Shown one piece after another: positions 58,276-64,000 of a DNA stretch of 64,000 nucleotides. The stretch spans positions 1 through 64,000 of the forward strand of contig NZ_NPMN01000018.1 of NCBI RefSeq assembly GCF_002266425.1, in the 5' to 3' direction. Each line of letters begins with the position of its first letter. Position 1 is the first letter of the stretch. The stretch comes from Tissierella sp. P1. Lineage in GTDB: Bacteria > Bacillota > Clostridia > Tissierellales > Tissierellaceae. The notes beneath the pieces were generated by a model. The model did not search any database and was not told the DNA's origin. It saw only the letters and a program-made list of their open reading frames with translations. The translations under genes were made by a program, and so were the position numbers.

Positions 58276-58548
58276 TTATTTATTAATATACTTAGAAAAC
58301 CAAGATTTTCCCTTCAGATTTATAATCTTATGAAAATCATCTATAGGAACATCTTCATCTTCGCACAATTTCTTTATATCATATTCTAATTCACAAGGTA
58401 TCTTTGCAGCTGTTCCACAGCTTGAGCTGACTTGTCTGGGCACAGGCATCAGCTTTACAGGAATACCTTTATCATTCATAAATTTCTCAAAAATTAATGC
58501 ATGTTGGGTAACATGAAATGTAACTACACAGTAAAATTCTTCCATCAA
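58276..58548 (-). CDS. DUF3343 domain protein
   Basis: The 90-residue (or 89 from the second ATG) cytoplasmic protein has the DUF3343 pattern: an N-terminal FYCVVTFHVTQHALIFEKF and a conserved VPRQVSSSCGTAAKI with a cysteine. DUF3343 proteins often follow SirA-like YedF and YedE. They are thought to act in sulfur or selenium trafficking. It lies five bases after the sulfurtransferase gene. Confidence 0.8.
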   Translation of the reverse strand: MMEEFYCVVTFHVTQHALIFEKFMNDKGIPVKLMPVPRQVSSSCGTAAKIPCELEYDIKKLCEDEDVPIDDFHKIINLKGKSWFSKYINK

Positions 58549-58553
58549 ATCAC

Positions 58554-58766
58554 CTATTTTTTAATATGAATTGTATATTCTCCATTTTTTTCTTCTACAT
58601 TTACATTATACCCTTTTCCAGTAACAAATCTAGTAATATTTTCAACTGCTACATGGGTATCAACTAAAACCTGTAATTCTATATTAGGATTAATATCAAT
58701 TTCATTTTTAGTCATAATAACAGGTTCAGGACAGGACCTACCTCTAGCATCAATAATATTAGCCAT
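58554..58766 (-). CDS. TusA/YedF-like sulfurtransferase domain protein
   Basis: The 70-residue protein has the TusA/SirA fold with the DARGRSCPEPVIMTKNEI motif and its cysteine-proline. In selenium-using anaerobes such proteins pair with YedE. It overlaps the YedE gene by 8 bases and precedes DUF3343, forming a three-gene unit. Confidence 0.87.
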   Translation of the reverse strand: MANIIDARGRSCPEPVIMTKNEIDINPNIELQVLVDTHVAVENITRFVTGKGYNVNVEEKNGEYTIHIKK

Positions 58767-59853
58767 TGATTTTTACCTCCTTAGACTGGGATTTAGTTTT
58801 TTTACTATTTATTACAACACTATAAGCTAAGAATAATACAAATATTATACCGATAATAACAGCAAGTTTGCCATTAGCCGTAGCACCCTTAGCACTGGAT
58901 GCTAAACCAAAGTTATGAGCAAATGCAGCACCAACTACAAGCCCTAATACTGTAACACCAGCATCGCCATCTCCTTGGCTGGCTAAGACAGTTTGTCTAA
59001 TTGGGCAGCCTCCAAGTAAAACTGAGCAAAGACCTACAAGAGTCATACCTAAGAAATTCCAAAGATGATTTGTATGAGCTACTGGTTGACCTTCAAAACC
59101 TAATTTAAAGCTACTGAAATTTAATATAAGATTACCAGCCAAATTAAATACAAAAATTCCAACTAATCCCCATAAGAAATGGTAATCTTTAATTAATATA
59201 GCATCTCTAAATCCACCGGCAGTGCAGACTCTACTTCTTTGAAGAGCGATACCAACTATTGCACCTAAAACTAAGGATATGATAATAGGTGCTGCCATAG
59301 AACCGGGACCCTCTGTACTAAATAATATAAATGCAGGTTTAACAACTAAGAAAATAAGTAAGACAACAGCTATTATAGGGAAAATAAATCCTACAATTTT
59401 GGGTTGGTCTATACTTTTACCAAGGGTGTATCCCCTTTTAAGGAATTGTACACCTATGAAGATTCCTGCCACATATCCAAATAAACCTACCAGAGCATTT
59501 AAATCTCCATTTCCCAATCTTAGAAGCATTCTGAGCGGACAGCCTAAGAATACAAGAGCACCAATCATTAAAAAGAAGCCTAAAACAAATCTTATTAATG
59601 GAGAAGAACCACCTTTAACCTTAAAATCGCCTGTCATATAAGAAATAATAAAAGAACCGAATATTATGCCGATTATTTCAGGTCGTATATATTGCACTAC
59701 TTCAGCCCTGTGCAGACCGAGGGCTCCAGCAATATCCCTCCAGAAACAAGCAATGCATATCCCCATATTACCAGGGTTTCCCAGCTTCATAAGAATAGCA
59801 CCTATAAGTCCAATAATACCTCCATAGATAAACATTTTGCGTTTACCACCCAT
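58759..59853 (-). CDS. YedE family putative selenium transporter
   Basis: The 364-residue protein has about nine or ten membrane segments and two YeeE/YedE repeats with conserved cysteine signatures (GICIACFWRDIAG, FLGCPLRML, RSRVCTAGGFRDA, LLGGCPIRQTV). YedE proteins are candidate importers of selenium or sulfur species. The operon with TusA-like and DUF3343 genes supports the selenium role. GGAGG precedes the ATG. Confidence 0.88.
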   Translation of the reverse strand: MGGKRKMFIYGGIIGLIGAILMKLGNPGNMGICIACFWRDIAGALGLHRAEVVQYIRPEIIGIIFGSFIISYMTGDFKVKGGSSPLIRFVLGFFLMIGALVFLGCPLRMLLRLGNGDLNALVGLFGYVAGIFIGVQFLKRGYTLGKSIDQPKIVGFIFPIIAVVLLIFLVVKPAFILFSTEGPGSMAAPIIISLVLGAIVGIALQRSRVCTAGGFRDAILIKDYHFLWGLVGIFVFNLAGNLILNFSSFKLGFEGQPVAHTNHLWNFLGMTLVGLCSVLLGGCPIRQTVLASQGDGDAGVTVLGLVVGAAFAHNFGLASSAKGATANGKLAVIIGIIFVLFLAYSVVINSKKTKSQSKEVKING

Positions 59854-59926
59854 TTACAAAACCTCCTTTGAAAAATAATTATCAATCTTAACTAGATTAT
59901 ATAAAATTAGTTGAGGATATAAAAAT

Positions 59927-59967
59927 AGAAGATATCTATAAGTAATTTATATCTATAGATATCTTCT
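59927..59967 (-). terminator. Terminator after the Crp/Fnr gene
   Basis: AGAAGATATCTATA and TATAGATATCTTCT form a perfect 14-bp stem with a T-rich tail on the minus strand. Confidence 0.75.
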
Positions 59968-60006
59968 ATACATAAATTGGATTATATGGAAATATATTCA
60001 CATTCA

Positions 60007-60687
60007 CTATTTTAATAAACATTCTTCTAGTAAATCTATGTCGACAATTTTTAGCTTATTTTTATGGTAGTCAATTATACCGTCTTCTTTCATTTTCATC
60101 AATTCCCTCGACAAAGATGGACGAGGAATATTTAATAATTCTGCCATTTTTTTTCTACAGAATGGTAGTGTTAATATCTTGTTTTTCTGTTTACCATATT
60201 CCACTAAGATAATATTGACAATTTTTTTTCTAACAGTATCATAAGAAAGATTTGTTATTCTATCATTTAACATTAAAATCCTATTAGATAAAACCGACAC
60301 AAAGTTATTTAATACTCTATCATCGGACTTCATTAGTTTAATTATATCATCTTTGTTTATATACATTATTTCAGTATTGCTAGAGGAGATTATAGTAGCT
60401 GGATACTTGTGACTTCCAGAAAAAATAAGGGCTTCGCCGAACACATTCCCAGCTTCAAAATTATTAATTGTTACAATTTTTCCTGATGGGAAAGGTTTAT
60501 GAATTTCTACAGTGCCAGACAATATTATACCTAGACTGTTGCAATCATCTCCTTCTATTGCAATTACATCATCTTTTTGATAATTACTTATACTATATGA
60601 GACTACAGAGATTAAATCATTTATTTCATCCTTGTTTAAATTTCTAAATAATATTGACTTATTTAAACTATCTAGATATTTTTTCAT
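60007..60687 (-). CDS. Crp/Fnr family transcriptional regulator
   Basis: The 226-residue protein has an N-terminal cyclic-nucleotide-binding-like barrel (GIILSGTVEIHK, GNVFGEALIFSG) and a C-terminal winged helix with recognition region MAELLNIPRPSLSRELMKM. No cysteine cluster for iron-sulfur is seen, so it is not a classical Fnr. It faces the yedE cluster and may control it or genes elsewhere; there is no evidence either way in the sequence. Confidence 0.88.
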   Translation of the reverse strand: MKKYLDSLNKSILFRNLNKDEINDLISVVSYSISNYQKDDVIAIEGDDCNSLGIILSGTVEIHKPFPSGKIVTINNFEAGNVFGEALIFSGSHKYPATIISSSNTEIMYINKDDIIKLMKSDDRVLNNFVSVLSNRILMLNDRITNLSYDTVRKKIVNIILVEYGKQKNKILTLPFCRKKMAELLNIPRPSLSRELMKMKEDGIIDYHKNKLKIVDIDLLEECLLK

Positions 60688-61047
60688 AAAAACATCCTTT
60701 CTAAGTTTTGATACAAAGGCTACTTAATTTATAATATATACTAAAGGAAAATTCTAATAAAAACAAGGCTAATATTGATAAACAATATAAATAAAATTAA
60801 TAATAAAATAATAGTCATAAATAAGTTTTTTTTTATAAATATTGGGTAAATAGGATAAAGATAAATGTATTTATTTTTGTATGAAACATTTTAAAAATTA
60901 AAATCATAATATTATAATCTTTAACTAATGATATAAACCATATAAACAACAAGATGTTTTGGGGAGGGTGCTGCATGACTTAATTGAGGTTCTTTGCTTA
61001 TTTGTATTATAGAAAGTCTTTTATAAAATCAAAAAGGAGTTATTGCA
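60688..61047. other. AT-rich intergenic region, no gene seen
   Basis: About 360 bases between the Crp/Fnr gene and the next ORF hold no ORF with a ribosome binding site, no strong hairpin and no recognisable promoter apart from scattered AT-rich -10-like boxes. Confidence 0.5.
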
Positions 61048-61332
61048 ATGAATAAAATTATGTTAATTAGTAAATTAAACCCCCAAGATTATACAGATGA
61101 GAAGAAGAAGATATTTTTTTTACTAGGTGGAATGAATATACCTACTATTGAAAACAAAATTATAGATGTTTTACGTAAATCGGAGTTAGTGGGATTAAGT
61201 GATATAGTTTTAAAATATAATGGAATAGAATTAAATATAAATACACAGAAAATACCTAATATAGTTAAACTTCTATGTAAAGAGAATATTTCCATATATA
61301 GCATTTATCAATTTTATAATCCAGATTTATAG
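61048..61332 (+). CDS. Hypothetical small protein
   Basis: The 94-residue protein from an ATG behind AAAGGAG has no domain I recognise. The sequence is predicted to be soluble and mixed alpha/beta (IIDVLRKSELVGLSDIVLKY, then NIVKLLCKENISIYSIYQF), possibly an ACT-like small fold, but that is a guess. It lies upstream of a DUF4230 gene. Confidence 0.6.
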   Translation: MNKIMLISKLNPQDYTDEKKKIFFLLGGMNIPTIENKIIDVLRKSELVGLSDIVLKYNGIELNINTQKIPNIVKLLCKENISIYSIYQFYNPDL

Positions 61333-61386
61333 TATAGTAGCTCTCTGAGAATGCAGAGGGCTATAAAATATTTAAGAGGTGATGTG

Positions 61387-61980
61387 ATGAAGTATTTTAA
61401 CAATATTAAAGGAAAGTTAATATTAGCAATAATCGTTGTGATATTAATAGTAGGAATTGCTGGATATACAAAAATTTCAATGGATAGAAAGACTATTTTA
61501 TTATCAAATAAGATTGAGGAAAAAGTCCTTAGACTAGTTGAATTATCTACTGTGAAATATAATTATACTAATATAGTGGAATACGAGGACAAAGTACAAT
61601 TAAGTGGTATAAGTGTACCTTTTACCAATAAAAAATTTATTGTAAAATATAGTGGATATATTAAAGCAGGTGTAGATTTAAGCACTATAGAAGTCAATGT
61701 AAAAAATAAGGATGCGGTAGAAATAAAAATGGATAAACCACAAATATTTGAAAATGTAATTCCAGAAGAAGAGGTTTATTTTTATGATGAGAGAGATTCT
61801 ATATTTAATAAGCTAAGTTTTAAAGATTTATATGTAGTACTTATACAAGAAAAAGAGAAGATGAAAGAGGAAGTAATCCAAAAGGGAATACTAAATGATG
61901 CAGAGAAAAATGGCACTGATATTATTACTTCATTATTAGAAGGTATGGGCTTTAAAAATATTTCAATAACATTTAGATAA
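61387..61980 (+). CDS. DUF4230 domain protein
   Basis: The 197-residue protein from the ATG at 61387 (behind AAGAGGTG) has an N-terminal membrane anchor (about residues 10-28). An extracytoplasmic domain of the DUF4230 type follows, with KVLRLVELSTVKYNYTNIVE and a YDERDSIFNKLS segment. The function of the family is unknown. An in-frame start at 61351 has no ribosome binding site. Confidence 0.75.
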   Translation: MKYFNNIKGKLILAIIVVILIVGIAGYTKISMDRKTILLSNKIEEKVLRLVELSTVKYNYTNIVEYEDKVQLSGISVPFTNKKFIVKYSGYIKAGVDLSTIEVNVKNKDAVEIKMDKPQIFENVIPEEEVYFYDERDSIFNKLSFKDLYVVLIQEKEKMKEEVIQKGILNDAEKNGTDIITSLLEGMGFKNISITFR

Positions 61981-62089
61981 CCAACAAGATTCACCCCTTA
62001 AACATTATGCAATTTTATAATAGCGAAAGTAAAATTATAAGTTTAATTTATGGAATTGCTGCATATTAATGTTAGGAAGGGGGGATATA

Positions 62090-62809
62090 ATGAACAAGGA
62101 TATTAAAATGTTTATTTTAATAATTTTATTAGTAACTGTTTTTTTAATTTTAGGAAACTATATACATAGATATTCAACTATGAAAAAGTTAACCTTAGAG
62201 GATGTCTATTTAAAAGATAAAGCAACGAATTATACTATATTAATTGAAGTAGATAAGAAACAACTTAAATTAGTAGATAGAGAAAACGAAAGTATAATAA
62301 AAACATACCCAATAGCAACAGGAAAACCAAGTTCACCAACTCCCTTAGGAACATTTAAAATTATAGAAAAGGGACAGTGGGGAGAAGGATTTGGCACTAG
62401 ATGGATGGGACTCAATGTTCCCTGGGGTAAATATGGAATACATGGCACAAATAAACCAGGTTCTATTGGTGGGAATTTATCTGCTGGATGTATTCGTATG
62501 AGAAACAAAGATGTGGAAGAGCTCTATTCTATGGTGAATCATAATACTATAGTTATCATAACAAATGGACTATATGGGAATTTTGGTCAAGGATTTAGGG
62601 AACTAAAACCTGGAGATAGAGGTGCAGATGTTTTAGAAGTTCAGAAAAGGTTGGCACAAAGAGGATATTATGAAGGCAGCTTAGATGGAATCTATGGAGA
62701 GGGTATGAAAGCATCTTTAATAAGATATTTAAAGGATAATAATATGACTCCTACAGATAAAATAAATTATGGAGTATATAGTATTTTAGATATTATTTTA
62801 ATGGAATAA
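62090..62809 (+). CDS. L,D-transpeptidase with peptidoglycan-binding domain
   Basis: This enzyme of the YkuD family forms 3-3 cross-links or attaches proteins to peptidoglycan. The 239-residue protein has a membrane anchor (about residues 7-24). A YkuD domain follows with GIHGTN and the catalytic SAGCIRMRNKDVEEL (cysteine near residue 141). It ends with a PG_binding_1 domain (LKPGDRGADVLEVQKRLAQR). The ATG follows AAGGGGGG. Confidence 0.92.
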   Translation: MNKDIKMFILIILLVTVFLILGNYIHRYSTMKKLTLEDVYLKDKATNYTILIEVDKKQLKLVDRENESIIKTYPIATGKPSSPTPLGTFKIIEKGQWGEGFGTRWMGLNVPWGKYGIHGTNKPGSIGGNLSAGCIRMRNKDVEELYSMVNHNTIVIITNGLYGNFGQGFRELKPGDRGADVLEVQKRLAQRGYYEGSLDGIYGEGMKASLIRYLKDNNMTPTDKINYGVYSILDIILME

Positions 62810-62909
62810 CATATTTATGATTAGATGGAAGATCTTAGGGTATCATAGAACAGTAAAGGAATATATAGAATTAAATAAATATGAATAATAAAACAACAGG
62901 AGGCATATT

Positions 62910-63395
62910 ATGGCATCAGAAAAATTATTAAAAGCGTTAAACGATCAATTTAACTTTGAATTAGCATCTGGATATCATTACATGGGAATGGCGGCATATT
63001 GTTCTGATAGAAATATGAATGGATTTGCTCATTTCTTCATAGAGCAGGCTAAAGAAGAATATTCACATGCTATGAAATTCTATGGTTTTATCTATGATAT
63101 GGATGGAAGAGTTATGACTCAAGCGATGGAAGAACCAAAAAATGAATATAATTCATTCTTAGAAGTTTTTGAAACAGCTCTTGCACATGAGAAATTAGTT
63201 ACTTCAAAAATAAATAATTTATTAGGAATGGCGGAAGAAGAAAAGTCATATCCGACTATTCAATTCTTACAATGGTTTGTTGAAGAACAACTAGAGGAAG
63301 AAAATAGTATGAAAGATATAATATTTAAATTAGAGGGAATTAAAGATAATTTCCATGGACTATATCTATTAGATAAAGAGTTAGGATCAAGATAA
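62910..63395 (+). CDS. ftn: Non-haem ferritin
   Basis: This iron-storage protein has 161 residues and a four-helix bundle. Ferroxidase ligands are visible as E17 (NFELASGYHYM), E50 and H53 (AKEEYSHAMKF), E94 and Q/E pairs in QWFVEEQLEEE. ACAGGAGG precedes the ATG. Confidence 0.93.
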   Translation: MASEKLLKALNDQFNFELASGYHYMGMAAYCSDRNMNGFAHFFIEQAKEEYSHAMKFYGFIYDMDGRVMTQAMEEPKNEYNSFLEVFETALAHEKLVTSKINNLLGMAEEEKSYPTIQFLQWFVEEQLEEENSMKDIIFKLEGIKDNFHGLYLLDKELGSR

Positions 63396-63406
63396 TATAA
63401 AATATA

Positions 63407-63440
63407 AAAAGATAGGTCAATAAAGACCTATCTTTTTTAG
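63407..63440. terminator. Bidirectional terminator between ferritin and SASP genes
   Basis: AAAAAGATAGGTC and GACCTATCTTTTT form a perfect 13-bp stem with T-runs in both directions. Confidence 0.85.
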
Positions 63441-63446
63441 AACTTA

Positions 63447-63674
63447 CTACTTAGTAGTTCCAGTTCCACCCATAGTTTGTTGTGCCATTCTAACTAAGTT
63501 TTTAGTCATATATCCACCAACATAACCATTTTGTCTTGATGGTAAATTACCTTTATCCATTGAATCATAGTTTGCCATACCTAATTCAGAAGCTATTTCT
63601 AACTTCATTTGGTTAAGAGCTTGACGTGCTTGTGGAACAAGAATGTTGTTACTACTATTATTATTTGTAGTCAT
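63447..63674 (-). CDS. Alpha/beta-type small acid-soluble spore protein
   Basis: The 75-residue protein coats spore DNA. It has the SASP motifs ALNQMKLEIASELG (with the GPR protease site region), the GYVGGYMTKNLVRMAQQ signature and an acidic-polar N-terminus. It confirms a spore-forming host. The start follows AAAGGAG. Minus-strand CATAATA sequences upstream (near 63745-63755) resemble sigma-G -10 elements. Confidence 0.93.
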   Translation of the reverse strand: MTTNNNSSNNILVPQARQALNQMKLEIASELGMANYDSMDKGNLPSRQNGYVGGYMTKNLVRMAQQTMGGTGTTK

Positions 63675-63842
63675 TTTTTATATCTCCTTTCAATCTTAAT
63701 TTTGTAAAACTTTGGTGTAGTAGTATTATGTGTAGAAAATCATTTAATAATCATGTAATATTATGCAATATTGAATGTGGTTTCCAGATTTTCCATAAAC
63801 AGCTATTTTAAAGAAATAAGATTATTTTCCCTTTCACATAGA

Positions 63843-63886
63843 CTTAAAAAGAAAATCCTTGTAGTTTTGGGGATTTTCTTTTTAAG
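63843..63886. repeat. Perfect 16-bp inverted repeat
   Basis: CTTAAAAAGAAAATCC (63843-63858) and GGATTTTCTTTTTAAG (63871-63886) flank a 12-base loop in the region between the divergent SASP gene and the gene at the window edge. It may be an attenuator, terminator or operator. Confidence 0.6.
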
Positions 63887-63951
63887 TTTAAAAATTTGTA
63901 AATACATGATATAATAAGCTGTTCATATTTATAGAATAGGAGGAATAAAAC

Positions 63952-64000
63952 TTGGAACAATTATTATTAGGTGTTAAAAGTCTTGAATTAAACCAAATAC
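63952..64000 (+). CDS. Partial gene at the window edge
   Basis: A TTG start behind TAGGAGG reads MEQLLLGVKSLELNQI and runs off the window. A TATAAT-like box lies at 63910-63915. The fragment is too short to identify. Confidence 0.55.
   Translation, partial: MEQLLLGVKSLELNQI

Noticed and set aside
1..64000. tRNA or rRNA genes
   Set aside because: I saw no tRNA cloverleaf with GTTCRANNC-type T-loop in context and no rRNA sequence in the gaps, though I could not run a covariance search.

Overview
The window looks like chromosome from a low-GC, spore-forming Clostridia (Tissierellia-like) bacterium. The basis is AT-rich coding sequence, strong AGGAGG ribosome binding sites, frequent TTG and GTG starts, an alpha/beta-type small acid-soluble spore protein, a CwlD-type germination amidase, a complete two-subunit glycine cleavage system and a YedE/YedF-type selenium cluster.

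Positions 1-19616 hold the S10-spc-alpha ribosomal protein superoperon on the + strand (rpsJ to rplQ with secY, adk, a KOW-domain gene, infA and rpoA). The ECF transporter module ecfA1-ecfA2-ecfT, truA and rplM-rpsI follow. A short element of CACAATT heptamers lies between rplQ and ecfA1.

Positions 19617-32026 are an accessory island of different composition at the 3' end of rpsI. A 10-bp sequence from the rpsI stop region recurs at 19608, 23944 and 32017, and the likely native rpsI terminator now lies beyond the last copy. The island is two tandem, partly homologous units with matching left and right ends. It carries a GHKL sensor kinase and a LytTR response regulator, a secreted Ig-like/SH3 protein, a lipoprotein, two LemA paralogues and a large S-layer-homology protein. 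Three promoters in it share a 12-bp direct repeat with exactly 21 bp period and a -10 hexamer at a fixed distance; these are strong candidates for LytTR operators. Several relics show that both units are decaying. No integrase is visible.

Positions 32480-64000 return to core-like genes: cwlD, a DnaA-box cluster, a ferredoxin-like aldo/keto reductase, gcvT-gcvH-gcvPA-gcvPB-lpd, a cobalamin riboswitch in front of a YitT-family gene, a PAP2 phosphatase, and a zinc-homeostasis operon (znuA, znuC, znuB, zur, two CobW-like GTPases, a YcgR-like permease and a YcgQ-like protein) behind a palindromic operator. Next come an ion transporter, an [FeFe]-hydrogenase relic, an SsuABC/ThiXYZ-like ABC importer, a heterodimeric multidrug ABC exporter behind a leader peptide and tandem terminators, the selenium cluster, a Crp/Fnr regulator, a DUF4230 protein, an L,D-transpeptidase, ferritin and a SASP.

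At least eleven genes, including the essential rplR and rpsD, are interrupted by single-base frameshifts. This points to uncorrected indel errors in the sequence, so frameshifted genes should not be called pseudogenes without read-level evidence.
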